DNA from: Bacillota bacterium
GTDB taxonomy: Bacteria; Bacillota; UBA994; UBA5500
Direction of reading: 5' to 3'
DNA length: 64,000 bases
Assembly: GCA_029781045.1 (NCBI GenBank)
Contig: JAKOXL010000007.1
Span: 1-64,000 of the forward strand
This document shows, piece after piece, positions 40,731 to 50,766 of this stretch; the stretch's first letter is position 1; every line of letters begins with the position of its first letter. Below the pieces are notes generated by a model that saw nothing but the letters and a program-made list of their open reading frames with translations, ran no database searches and was not told the DNA's origin. The position numbers were made by a program, and so were the translations under genes.

Positions 40731-41720
40731 TTACAAACCTTGCTTCTGCAAATGGGTCTCGTAAGCTTTGACAATACGTTGTACTAAAGGATGCCGCACC
40801 ACGTCCTGATCAGTTAAGTAAACAAACCCAATCCCTTTCACATCCCTTAAGACTTCACAGGCTTCCGCCAAGCCGCTGGCTCGGCTCTTGGGCAAGTCGA
40901 TCTGGGTAAGGTCACCCGTCACTACTGCCCGCGATCCAAAGCCCAGTCGGGTTAGGAACATCATCATCTGCTCCGGAGTAGAGTTCTGCGCCTCATCTAA
41001 AATGATGTAGGCGTCATCTAGGGTACGTCCCCGCATATAGGCTAGAGGGGCTACCTCAATTATCCCCCGTTCCATGTACTTCTGAAACGTATCTTGTCCC
41101 AAGATATCGAACAGCGCATCGTATAAGGGACGCAGATAGGGGTCAACTTTTTCCTGAAGGTCGCCAGGCAAGAAGCCTAAACGCTCTCCCGCCTCTACTG
41201 CCGGTCGAGTCAAGATAAGTCGACTTACCTCCCGATTACGTAGGGCAGCAACGGCAACGGCCATAGCCAGATAGGTTTTACCCGTACCAGCCGGACCAAT
41301 ACTAAAAACAATGTCGTACTCCTTCAGTGCTTGCACATAGGCCCTTTGCCCACGAGTTTTGGGCCTGATCTGCTTGCCACGACTTGTGCTGATGATCACA
41401 TCCGCATATATCTCACTCAAGTTGGGCTCTTGCCCAGCAGCGATAAGCCGCAGACCGTAGGTCACATCCCTTTGGGAAATAGGTATACCCTGACGCAAAA
41501 GGGCAAACAGCTGGTGGAGAAGTGCCTCCGCCTTTAACACTGTTTCCTTTGGTCCGCTCAGTTGCAGTTCGTTATCGCGGGCGGTTATGCGTATAGGAAG
41601 GGCCTGTTCTATTGCCTTCAAGTTCTCATCATAGAGACCAAATACGGCTCGTGCCTCTTCCAGGTCGTGTAAATACAACTTGGTACTATGCATCTCTTGC
41701 TGCGACTGCGAGTTGCTCAA
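40731..41720 (-). CDS. phoH: PhoH family ATPase
   Basis: 329 residues. Walker A GPAGTGKT is at 142-149; FAYMRGRTLDDAYIILDEAQN-like Walker B lies near 230-248; TGDLTQIDLPK follows. The N-terminus has a KH-like RNA-binding fold in this family (PhoL-type). It probably acts as an RNA-related ATPase with YbeY, its neighbour two genes on. The start is TTG with an AGGGGGC site. Confidence 0.94.
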   Translation of the reverse strand: MSNSQSQQEMHSTKLYLHDLEEARAVFGLYDENLKAIEQALPIRITARDNELQLSGPKETVLKAEALLHQLFALLRQGIPISQRDVTYGLRLIAAGQEPNLSEIYADVIISTSRGKQIRPKTRGQRAYVQALKEYDIVFSIGPAGTGKTYLAMAVAVAALRNREVSRLILTRPAVEAGERLGFLPGDLQEKVDPYLRPLYDALFDILGQDTFQKYMERGIIEVAPLAYMRGRTLDDAYIILDEAQNSTPEQMMMFLTRLGFGSRAVVTGDLTQIDLPKSRASGLAEACEVLRDVKGIGFVYLTDQDVVRHPLVQRIVKAYETHLQKQGL

Positions 41721-41745
41721 ATTCGGCTTGCCCCCTTAGAACCAA

Positions 41746-42936
41746 CTATTCTTCTCTCACTTCCACGAACTCACCAATTGACTCTACCACCTCAATAATG
41801 GCTCTTACTCTAACCCCGTTTTGCTCGGGTAGAAATTCTGTCTCAAAATAGGTGGTGCTCGGCGTTACGCCCTCCGGCAACTTCTCTAAAGCCAGCCTTT
41901 CAGCTTCTGCTTCCGCTTCCGCCACAGCCGTTTCCATGGAGACTACGTGCTGTTCTTCCACCAGTTCATAATAGGTTCTGCGTTTATGTTCTACAGCCAG
42001 CCCCAAATCCCTCCAAATAGAGGGTAAAACCTGGGAATCCTCTTCATACAAGGCAAAAGGAGGGGAAGAACGACCGCGCAGAACGATCTCCCTCTCACCA
42101 ATTCTTAAGATGTCACAAACATGCTCACGACCAGTACGAACCCGAATCAACCTTTGTAACGTACTGGTGGCAATACCATCATACCAGATAATTGCTTCCG
42201 TGATACCATCAGCATGAACATAAGTTGGCCGAGCTCCATCATCGGCGGTAAAAACTCCGCTAATCAGTATCTGCCCCTGCTCCACAATGTCACCCGCCTT
42301 GACCATGGCTTTACCGCTGGTGGCAACGATCTTCTTGATAACACCGGCCTTAGAGGCCACCACATGACCGACGGGCTTTTCCTCTGCTGTAACTACCTTC
42401 TTCTCTACCACCTCTATAATGGCGTAGGAACCCTTAACTTCAATGCCTGCCCATGATAACTCAGGTAGCTGAATAACAAGAGAGCGGGCCAACTGGCTAG
42501 GCACCAGTCTGCCGCGATAGACGCCAGGGCGCAAACCCAGTTGGGCAGCTGCCTCCAATATACTGGCGTTGCTCACCCGTTCGTTGCCCCGTACCTCTAC
42601 AAACCAGATGAAAGAGCCCAGCACATAAAGACTGACAATAAATAAGAGGGCACCACAAGCAAAGGCCGTTCGTCTCCAGAGACGGGCGAGCAAGAAGGGG
42701 AGGCCGCGGCGCCGAATAATGCGAACCCGCACCCGAGAGTTGCGGGCAACTGGTCGCATGCGCTTAAACCCAGCGATGCTTGTCTTACCTACTACCACAC
42801 CTTGCCTCGTCGTGTAAACATCCCACACGGGAATGCCTTCCTTCAGACACAAGTTGATAAAGCGCTCAACCCGTGGGCCCTGGAACCGGATGGAGAGATA
42901 ACCGGTTAAGCGCAAGAAGATCCGCTCAAATATCAT
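41746..42936 (-). CDS. yqfD: Sporulation protein YqfD
   Basis: 396 residues, the normal length. A basic N-terminal domain with GVVVGKTSIAGFKRMRPVARNS is followed by one membrane helix (about 92-112). An extracytoplasmic part with a POTRA-like region (VRGNERVSNASILEAAAQLGLRPG, about 113-137) and a long beta region up to the acidic C-terminus follow. Known in Bacillus as mother-cell (sigma-E) expressed. GGGGTGG precedes the ATG. It forms a unit with yqfC. Confidence 0.94.
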   Translation of the reverse strand: MIFERIFLRLTGYLSIRFQGPRVERFINLCLKEGIPVWDVYTTRQGVVVGKTSIAGFKRMRPVARNSRVRVRIIRRRGLPFLLARLWRRTAFACGALLFIVSLYVLGSFIWFVEVRGNERVSNASILEAAAQLGLRPGVYRGRLVPSQLARSLVIQLPELSWAGIEVKGSYAIIEVVEKKVVTAEEKPVGHVVASKAGVIKKIVATSGKAMVKAGDIVEQGQILISGVFTADDGARPTYVHADGITEAIIWYDGIATSTLQRLIRVRTGREHVCDILRIGEREIVLRGRSSPPFALYEEDSQVLPSIWRDLGLAVEHKRRTYYELVEEQHVVSMETAVAEAEAEAERLALEKLPEGVTPSTTYFETEFLPEQNGVRVRAIIEVVESIGEFVEVREE

Positions 42937-43027
42937 TTTACCACCCCTGCTCTACAGGACATAACTAAAGAAAGGCCGGTCCAGCGACAAGATGCTACGT
43001 GACCGGTAGCTGGGAAACACGAAGGGG

Positions 43028-43303
43028 CTAGCTGATGTAAGAAACGCTGGTAATCGTTCCATCGATGATTATCTCATCGGGCAATATAGAACGGAGGGTA
43101 AGCTTTTGTCCGCTAATAACAACTTCGCCGCGTGACACCGCTACGCGCACATGGGTATCGGTATAGAGAACGACGCCGCGGTGATTCTCCAGTGTTAGCT
43201 GCACATTGCCAACTAACGTGATACGGGGCAAATCCAATACCAGATCTTTCGGCAACTCGAAGACCTCCGTCATCAGCCGGCGCATCCTACTTTGTCTTTC
43301 CAT
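43028..43303 (-). CDS. yqfC: Sporulation protein YqfC
   Basis: 91 residues. LPKDLVLDLPRITLVGNVQLTLENHRGV and the repeated short beta strands are the family pattern; the C-terminus resembles a YabP-type fold. ATG 43303 is selected since GGGGGAGGCGA lies just before it; the longer start contains this site. It is followed after 91 bases by yqfD, as in Bacillus. Confidence 0.92.
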   Translation of the reverse strand: MERQSRMRRLMTEVFELPKDLVLDLPRITLVGNVQLTLENHRGVVLYTDTHVRVAVSRGEVVISGQKLTLRSILPDEIIIDGTITSVSYIS

Positions 43304-43370
43304 CGTCTCGCCTCCCCCGTGTCGTCTCATTTAGTTTTATGCCAGCGACTCCCTTAAAAGAAGCAACATA

Positions 43371-43394
43371 AAAGGCACCCCTAGGGTGCCTTTT
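43371..43394. terminator. Terminator of rpsU
   Basis: AAAGGCACCC pairs with GGGTGCCTTT over a 3-base loop. It lies 11 bases past the rpsU stop on the minus strand, separating it from yqfC. Confidence 0.85.
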
Positions 43395-43404
43395 AGTCTC
43401 TAGA

Positions 43405-43584
43405 TTAATAAAAACGTCTTTTCTTCCTGGCAGCTTCTGCCTTTTTCTTGCGTCGAACACTCGGCTTCTCATAGTGCTCGCGTTTCCGTGCTTCTGAAAG
43501 AACGCCAGCACGCTGGCACTGACGCTTGAATCGCCTTAACGCACTATCCAAAGATTCGTCTTTACGGATCTTGATCTCGGTCAC
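43405..43584 (-). CDS. rpsU: 30S ribosomal protein S21
   Basis: 59 residues, too short for most ORF lists but unmistakable. It begins [20 protein letters not shown], continues [24 protein letters not shown] and ends in a basic tail. S21 binds near the 3' end of 16S rRNA and affects initiation. The GTG start has GGAGGGAGGG 8 bases upstream. It is a single-gene unit with its own perfect promoter and terminator. Confidence 0.97.
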   Translation of the reverse strand: MTEIKIRKDESLDSALRRFKRQCQRAGVLSEARKREHYEKPSVRRKKKAEAARKKRRFY

Positions 43585-43664
43585 TCAGTTTCCCTCCCTC
43601 CGCACCAGAAAAATGCTCGGAGTGATGCTGTCTCTTTTGCTCTTAGCAAAAAGAACCTTCTGCT

Positions 43665-43693
43665 ATTATATAGCCCACTCTTACCACTGTCAA
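43665..43693 (-). promoter_or_regulatory. rpsU promoter (consensus)
   Basis: On the minus strand TTGACA (43688-43693), 17 bases, TATAAT (43665-43670): a perfect sigma-A match. The -35 overlaps the stop codon of the upstream HIT gene. A TTTTGC/GCAAAA hairpin lies in the roughly 75-base leader. Confidence 0.92.
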
Positions 43694-44034
43694 CCTAGGG
43701 CAGGCAGGTCAGATAGCGGTTTCCCTCCGATAACGTGTAGATGTAAGTGATTAACCACTTGCCCACCGTCTTTACCAATGTTGGTAGCCACACGATAACC
43801 AGTAAGATTATGCTCTTTAGCCACCTGACGAGCAACGCCAAGTAAAGCCCCCAACAATTGGTCATCAGACGGCTGCGTAGCCTGCAATGATTCTATATGG
43901 CGCTTGGGGATGACCAAGACGTGTACCGGAGCCAGCGGTTTGATATCACGGAAAGCCAAGATTTGCTCGTCTTCATAAACCACATCAGCCGGTAACTCTT
44001 TGTTAACTATCTTGCAGAAGACACAATCAGACAC
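43690..44034 (-). CDS. hinT: HIT family hydrolase (HinT-like)
   Basis: 114 residues. CVFCKIVNKELPA starts the protein. The catalytic HIT triad H-x-H-x-H is in NHLHLHVIGG near the C-terminus. HinT enzymes hydrolyse adenosine phosphoramidates. GTG 44034 has GGGGGTGAAAAG in front; the longer frame would overlap mtaB and lacks homology. It follows mtaB. Confidence 0.93.
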   Translation of the reverse strand: MSDCVFCKIVNKELPADVVYEDEQILAFRDIKPLAPVHVLVIPKRHIESLQATQPSDDQLLGALLGVARQVAKEHNLTGYRVATNIGKDGGQVVNHLHLHVIGGKPLSDLPALG

Positions 44035-44120
44035 TCTTTTCACCCCCTGCTCCTCAGTATCTGATTCGACAAGGCGAATAATAATCCTGCAAAGCCTGCT
44101 CAACTTTCCTGGCCGTTTGC

Positions 44121-45407
44121 TTACACTTTTATCCAAGCGTTCTTCCCATCGATCAGCACACGCGTGATTTGGTTGGAGCGGAGATCACTATCTCGGCTAC
44201 AAACAGTGACATAGGTATCCGTATGACCTGACCATACGCCATCGTCGTCTTGGTTTTCCCAGAGGACCGTCTGCTCCGAACCCATAAGGCCTTCTGCATA
44301 CTCTTTCGCCATACGCCGGCCGAGGGCTATTAGGGCTTGGCTACGTCGAGCCTTTTCCTCTTTAGGCACTAGCCCTGCCATCTCTGCGGCCGGTGTACCC
44401 GGTCGGCGAGAATAGCGAAATACATGCAAACGACTAAAACCTATGTCGGCCACAAAGTCGTAGGTAGCCTGGAACTCGGCCTCCGTCTCCGTGGGGAAGC
44501 CCACAATCACATCGGTAGTGATGGCTATCTCTGGTATATAGCTGCGCACCATGTCGATAATGCTGCGGTACTCACTGGTGTTATAGCGACGGTTCATAGC
44601 CTTAAGAATACGATCATGACCTGCCTGCAAAGGTATATGCAAGTGGCGGCAGAAGTTGGGATAACGCCGCATCAAAGACATGAGGGAATGGCCAATCTCA
44701 TTGGGCTCGATAGAGCTTAACCGTAGACGCTCTAAACCAGGAACTTGCAAAACCTCTTCCAAGAGTTGAACCAAATCCGGTCTTCCAGGCAAGTCTCTCC
44801 CATAACTGCCCACATGGATGCCGGTAACGACGATTTCCTTAAAGCCGGCCTTCACCAGACTCTGAGCCTCTTGTACCACCTCAGGTATGGGACGGCTCCG
44901 CTCAGGACCGCGGGCATAGGGGATAATGCAATAGGAACAGAACTGCTGACAACCATCTTGCACTTTCAATGTGGCTCGAGTACGTCCCACTTCCTGGCTA
45001 GCACTAATCATCTGAAAACTGGTGTCTTCCGTCCAGTGAGATATTGCTACCAAAGGCGAGCTAGCTTCTCGTGCCCGTTCCACCAATTCCACGATGCGTG
45101 GTTTGTCCCCACTGCCAACCAACAAGTCCACACCATCGGGCAACTTACCTCTGCCCTTGGCCACCTGCGGATAGCAGCCCACCATTACCACCATCGCCTG
45201 CGGATTACGGTCTCTTGCCCGATGGGCGATCTGGCGCGACTTCTGCTCGGCTTGCACCGTTACTGCACAGGTATTGATCACGTAGACATCTGCAATAGCA
45301 GAGAAATCTACCACCTTATAGCCGGCCTCCCGGAAGAGATGGGCCATGGCTGCTGTTTCGCCCTGGTTAACCTTGCAGCCCAGCGTATGAAAAGCAACTG
45401 TAGGCAC
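44121..45407 (-). CDS. mtaB: tRNA t6A37 methylthiotransferase MtaB
   Basis: 428 residues. The N-terminal UPF0004 domain has cysteines C11, C47 and C78 for the auxiliary cluster. The radical SAM motif is GCQQFCSYC (C153, C157, C160), and a TRAM domain closes the protein. It adds the 2-methylthio group to t6A37 of tRNA-Lys. The GTG start shares its G with the rsmE stop (TAGTG), so the genes are coupled. This protein opens PTVAFHTLGCKVNQGET, diagnostic of MtaB rather than MiaB or RimO. Confidence 0.96.
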   Translation of the reverse strand: MPTVAFHTLGCKVNQGETAAMAHLFREAGYKVVDFSAIADVYVINTCAVTVQAEQKSRQIAHRARDRNPQAMVVMVGCYPQVAKGRGKLPDGVDLLVGSGDKPRIVELVERAREASSPLVAISHWTEDTSFQMISASQEVGRTRATLKVQDGCQQFCSYCIIPYARGPERSRPIPEVVQEAQSLVKAGFKEIVVTGIHVGSYGRDLPGRPDLVQLLEEVLQVPGLERLRLSSIEPNEIGHSLMSLMRRYPNFCRHLHIPLQAGHDRILKAMNRRYNTSEYRSIIDMVRSYIPEIAITTDVIVGFPTETEAEFQATYDFVADIGFSRLHVFRYSRRPGTPAAEMAGLVPKEEKARRSQALIALGRRMAKEYAEGLMGSEQTVLWENQDDDGVWSGHTDTYVTVCSRDSDLRSNQITRVLIDGKNAWIKV

Positions 45408-46147
45408 TATATACTGCCTCCTAAATCACCTAGTTCATATTGAATGATAGCCAAAAGGGCTAGCGGTGCCGTTTCCGTACGCAGAATCCGAGGACCGAGA
45501 CCAACACTTTGCCAGCCTTGCCTTAGGAGAAAGCTAACTTCGTCACCCGCTAGCCCGCCTTCGGGCCCGACAAAAACGCTAATCTCTTGATAACCTTTTC
45601 CCTGCAATAAGGGGCGCAACCCGGCCCGCTCTTCTTCCCAGGCCACCAATGCCAAGTGGCCGGCTGGTACCATAGGCAACTGTAATAAGGGAACCGGTGG
45701 GTTAATCGCCGGAACCGCCTGCCGCCTACTCTGTTTTGCGGCCTCTAGAGCGATTCGTTGCCAGCGAGTCAGCCTTTTTGCCATTACATCTGCCTTAAGC
45801 TTGACAACCACCCGTTCGGTGATTACCGGAGTTATGCTGCTGACTCCCAGCTCCGTGGCCTTTTGGATCACTAGTTCCAACTTATCGCCCTTAGGTAATC
45901 CTTGAAAAAGATGCAATTTCAACCCCGACTCGCTACTTACATTCAAGACCTCACCTACATGGGCCTCAACACAATCGGACGCCACCGTAGTGAGCCGAGC
46001 CCTGTAGGCTTGCTCTGCCACAACCACTTCGATCTCTGCTCCCGGCTTCAGGCGCAGCACCCGGCTGATATGGGAAGCGTCATCGCCGGTTATGGTAATA
46101 CGGCGGTCAGCAGGTAAATCCCTTAGCTCCAGAAAGAAACGAGCCAT
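45407..46147 (-). CDS. rsmE: 16S rRNA m3U1498 methyltransferase RsmE
   Basis: 246 residues of the SPOUT class. HISRVLRLKPG in the N-terminal PUA-like domain, KGDKLELVIQKATELGV in the middle and FVGPEGGLAGDEV plus LGPRILRTETA at the knot are diagnostic. It methylates U1498 of 16S rRNA. ATG with an AGAGGGAG site, 2 bases after the prmA stop; conserved dnaJ-prmA-rsmE order. Confidence 0.96.
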   Translation of the reverse strand: MARFFLELRDLPADRRITITGDDASHISRVLRLKPGAEIEVVVAEQAYRARLTTVASDCVEAHVGEVLNVSSESGLKLHLFQGLPKGDKLELVIQKATELGVSSITPVITERVVVKLKADVMAKRLTRWQRIALEAAKQSRRQAVPAINPPVPLLQLPMVPAGHLALVAWEEERAGLRPLLQGKGYQEISVFVGPEGGLAGDEVSFLLRQGWQSVGLGPRILRTETAPLALLAIIQYELGDLGGSI

Positions 46148-46149
46148 AT

Positions 46150-47079
46150 CTACTCCCTCTTACGGCACACAAGGGCGTACCAGTCGCTTTCATTCATCTC
46201 TTCCACCACTTCAAAATCGTGGGCTGCTAACGCCGCCAATACCGCATCCAGTCGTTCCCCAATAATACCGGAAGCGACAAACAAGCCGCCCGGTGCTAGG
46301 AAGGCATCCAGTTGAGGAATCAGTTGGATGATGATGCGGGCAATAATATTGGCTACAATAACGTCGGCCTTCCCAGTAGCTGCTTGCAGGAGATCACTCT
46401 GGGCCACTCGTACCTTATCTTGAACTCCGCTGACAATCACGTTTTCCTCGGCCACTTTCACAGCCACCGGGTCATAGTCCAGAGCCTCCACTTGCCTTGC
46501 CCCTAAGAGGGCGGCGGCAATGGAGAGGATACCCGAACCACAGCCCACGTCAATGACGCGCTCGCCTCCCCTGATGACCCGTTCCAGAATCTCGAGGCAC
46601 ATGGTGGTGGTGGCATGGGTACCAGTACCAAAAGCCATTCCTGGGTCCAGTTCGATAACCAGACGATCCGTTGGTCCAATTTGCTCCCAGCTGGGTTTAA
46701 TCAGAAGCTTCTCCCCCACAGGAATCGGCTTGTAATAGGCCTTCCAAGCGTTGGCCCAATCCTCATCCTCCACTATTGAGAGGGAAACCTCCGCCCTCCC
46801 CGGATCCAAACCATAATCGGCTAGGGCCGCCACCAGTTGTCTGATGGAATCCACTTTGCTGGCCAACTGCTCATCCATTGGCAGATAAGCAATCAAACGT
46901 ACTTCCTCCAATGGAAACTCCGTTTCTGGTAATGGCGTGTAATCCTCTACGTCGGCTTCTAAGGCAACTGGAAAACTGTCTTCTATGACTAGACCGTTTA
47001 CGCCCTGCTGATAAAGAATATCGGCCGCTGCTTCTTTAGCCTCCTGCGAGGTCGTAACCGTAATTTCCATCCACTTCAC
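46150..47079 (-). CDS. prmA: Ribosomal protein L11 methyltransferase PrmA
   Basis: 309 residues. The N-terminal L11-recognition domain is followed by a Rossmann methyltransferase: DPGMAFGTGTHATT, VIDVGCGSGILSIAA (motif I) and VIVANIIARIII. It trimethylates L11. The GTG start is preceded by AGGGGGGC, 20 bases after dnaJ. Confidence 0.96.
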   Translation of the reverse strand: MKWMEITVTTSQEAKEAAADILYQQGVNGLVIEDSFPVALEADVEDYTPLPETEFPLEEVRLIAYLPMDEQLASKVDSIRQLVAALADYGLDPGRAEVSLSIVEDEDWANAWKAYYKPIPVGEKLLIKPSWEQIGPTDRLVIELDPGMAFGTGTHATTTMCLEILERVIRGGERVIDVGCGSGILSIAAALLGARQVEALDYDPVAVKVAEENVIVSGVQDKVRVAQSDLLQAATGKADVIVANIIARIIIQLIPQLDAFLAPGGLFVASGIIGERLDAVLAALAAHDFEVVEEMNESDWYALVCRKRE

Positions 47080-47099
47080 TGGCTGCGCCCCCCTACGTC

Positions 47100-48224
47100 T
47101 TAGTTTTTACCGAATATTTTACCGAGGATTCCCTTGCTCTCCGTGTTAACGCTGTCGCCCATTGTCTCGGCTAAGGCAACCAATAGTTCTCGCTGTTTTG
47201 CCGTCAACTTTCTAGGAGTCTCCACGATAACACGAACTAACAGGTCGCCCCGTTGAGTGGAGCCTAGACGTGGCACTCCGTGGCCGCGTATGCGCAAGAC
47301 GGTTCCACTTTGGGTCCCTTCCGGAATAGTAAGGGTAACATTCTTATTATCCAACGTTTTGACACGGATTTCACCACCCAAAGCCGCTTGAGGAAAGCTG
47401 ATGGTAGCTTCCCGGAGGAGATTGAGGCCATCCCGCTTAAACTCTGGGTGGGGTCGCACCCTCATATAGACATAGAGATCTCCAGGGGGACCACCGCGCA
47501 GCCCGCCCTCACCTTCACCACTGAGGCGCAGACGAGTGCCATCATTGACGCCTGCCGGCACTTTCACCTTTACCCGGCGCAGACGCCGGACCTGACCTCG
47601 ACCATGGCAGGCTGTGCAGGGATGCTCCACATAGGAACCGGTGCCTCCGCAGCGGTCACAGGTACGACTAGTCATAATACGCCCAAAAGGAGTGTGTTGA
47701 GCAAACTGTACCTGACCAGTACCATGGCACTGAGGGCAAGTTGTAGGGTGGGTGCCCGGCTCCGCCCCTGAACCACCACATACATCACAAGTCTCGGTAC
47801 GCGGTATCTCTAGTTCAACTTCTTTACCAAAGACCGCATCCTCAAAGTCTATATCCAACTCATAGCTCAAATCGGCTCCGCGCTCGGGTCCTCGGGGACG
47901 CCTTTGTCTACCGCCAAACCCGCCACCAAACATCATCTCAAAGATATCATCCAGCCCACCAAAGCCAGAAAAATCGAAACCGGCGCCACCAGCCCCCTGT
48001 TCGAAGGCCGCATGTCCCATACGATCATACTGGGCCCGTTTTTCCGGGTCACTCAACACCTGATAGGCTTCGGTGGCCTCCTTAAACTTCTCGGCCGCGT
48101 TAGGATCATCCTTATTGGCATCAGGATGGTACTTGCGGGCCAGAGCACGGTAGGCTTTCTTTATCTCACTGTCACTGGCGTCCCTACTAACGCCTAGCAC
48201 CTCGTAATAGTCGCGCTTAGCCAT
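47100..48224 (-). CDS. dnaJ: Co-chaperone DnaJ
   Basis: 374 residues. The J domain has HPD at about 33-35; the G/F-rich region (about 75-110) follows. Four C-x2-C-x-G-x-G zinc repeats lie between about 142 and 208, then the C-terminal substrate domains. It stimulates DnaK ATPase and delivers clients. Start ATG with an AGGGGGG site; last chaperone of the HrcA-controlled set. Confidence 0.98.
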   Translation of the reverse strand: MAKRDYYEVLGVSRDASDSEIKKAYRALARKYHPDANKDDPNAAEKFKEATEAYQVLSDPEKRAQYDRMGHAAFEQGAGGAGFDFSGFGGLDDIFEMMFGGGFGGRQRRPRGPERGADLSYELDIDFEDAVFGKEVELEIPRTETCDVCGGSGAEPGTHPTTCPQCHGTGQVQFAQHTPFGRIMTSRTCDRCGGTGSYVEHPCTACHGRGQVRRLRRVKVKVPAGVNDGTRLRLSGEGEGGLRGGPPGDLYVYMRVRPHPEFKRDGLNLLREATISFPQAALGGEIRVKTLDNKNVTLTIPEGTQSGTVLRIRGHGVPRLGSTQRGDLLVRVIVETPRKLTAKQRELLVALAETMGDSVNTESKGILGKIFGKN

Positions 48225-48245
48225 ACAACCCCCCCTAACGGCAAC

Positions 48246-48269
48246 TGGGGGTTAGTCAGCTAACCCCCA
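48246..48269 (-). other. Stem-loop between dnaK and dnaJ
   Basis: TGGGGGTTAG and CTAACCCCCA form a perfect 10-base-pair stem with a 4-base loop in the dnaK-dnaJ gap. No T tract follows, so it is not a standard terminator. It may stabilise or process the mRNA; its CCCCC arm could also pair weakly with the dnaJ ribosome site GGGGGGG. Confidence 0.6.
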
Positions 48270-48292
48270 TCGCCTGCTTTCCAGTCTATTCT

Positions 48293-50134
<1,842 letters not shown>

Positions 50135-50169
50135 CTACCTCCTCTAACACTCACCGAAAGTAGATGCTA

Positions 50170-50754
50170 CTAACCATGAGTAGCTACCTTTACCATACTG
50201 GGGCGCAAGAGTCGTCCCTGGAAAAGATAGCCAGGCTGCAACTCCTGCAAAATAGTGCCTTCCGCCACCTCTTCCCCACAGGTCTCCCGCATGACTGCTT
50301 CATGAATATTAGGATCAAAAGGCCGTTGGCAATCGATACGCTCTAGGCCCTGCTGGCGCAGCACATCCAGCAGTTGCTTATATACCAGTTGCACACCTTG
50401 GGCCCAAGAATTGTCTTCCTGTTGTGGCAAACTAGCCAATGCTCTTTCGAAATTGTCAAGCACCGGCAGTAAACTGGTCACAAGGGCAGCTTGGGCAATA
50501 GTGGCCTGCTCCAACCGCTCGCGGGCCGTACGTTTTCGATAGTTATCAAACTCGGCATGTAAGCGCAACAGCCGATTCTCTAGCTCCTGCTCCAACTCAG
50601 AACGGGGAGCCTCCTCCACCTCTACCTCCTCTTCAAGTTGCGTTGTTTCCTCTTCTACCATCGTTCCCTCTGCCTGGGGATCCTGGTCGGTAGCGTGTTC
50701 CTTTACATCTTCCGCTTCTCTACTTTCCTTCGGGGATATATGCTCTTTGTTCAC
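50170..50754 (-). CDS. grpE: Nucleotide exchange factor GrpE
   Basis: 194 residues. An acidic N-terminus (about 1-55) precedes the long dimerising helix (RLHAEFDNYRKRTARER) and the C-terminal beta domain with HEAVMRE and LQPGYLFQGRLLRPSMVKVA. It releases ADP from DnaK. GTG start with a GAGGTGG site, 12 bases after the chaperonin gene. Confidence 0.96.
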   Translation of the reverse strand: MNKEHISPKESREAEDVKEHATDQDPQAEGTMVEEETTQLEEEVEVEEAPRSELEQELENRLLRLHAEFDNYRKRTARERLEQATIAQAALVTSLLPVLDNFERALASLPQQEDNSWAQGVQLVYKQLLDVLRQQGLERIDCQRPFDPNIHEAVMRETCGEEVAEGTILQELQPGYLFQGRLLRPSMVKVATHG

Positions 50755-50766
50755 TCCGCCACCTCG

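Noticed and set aside
43287-43511. 74-residue minus-strand frame
   Set aside because: It runs over rpsU in another frame and through its terminator; S21 accounts for the coding signal.
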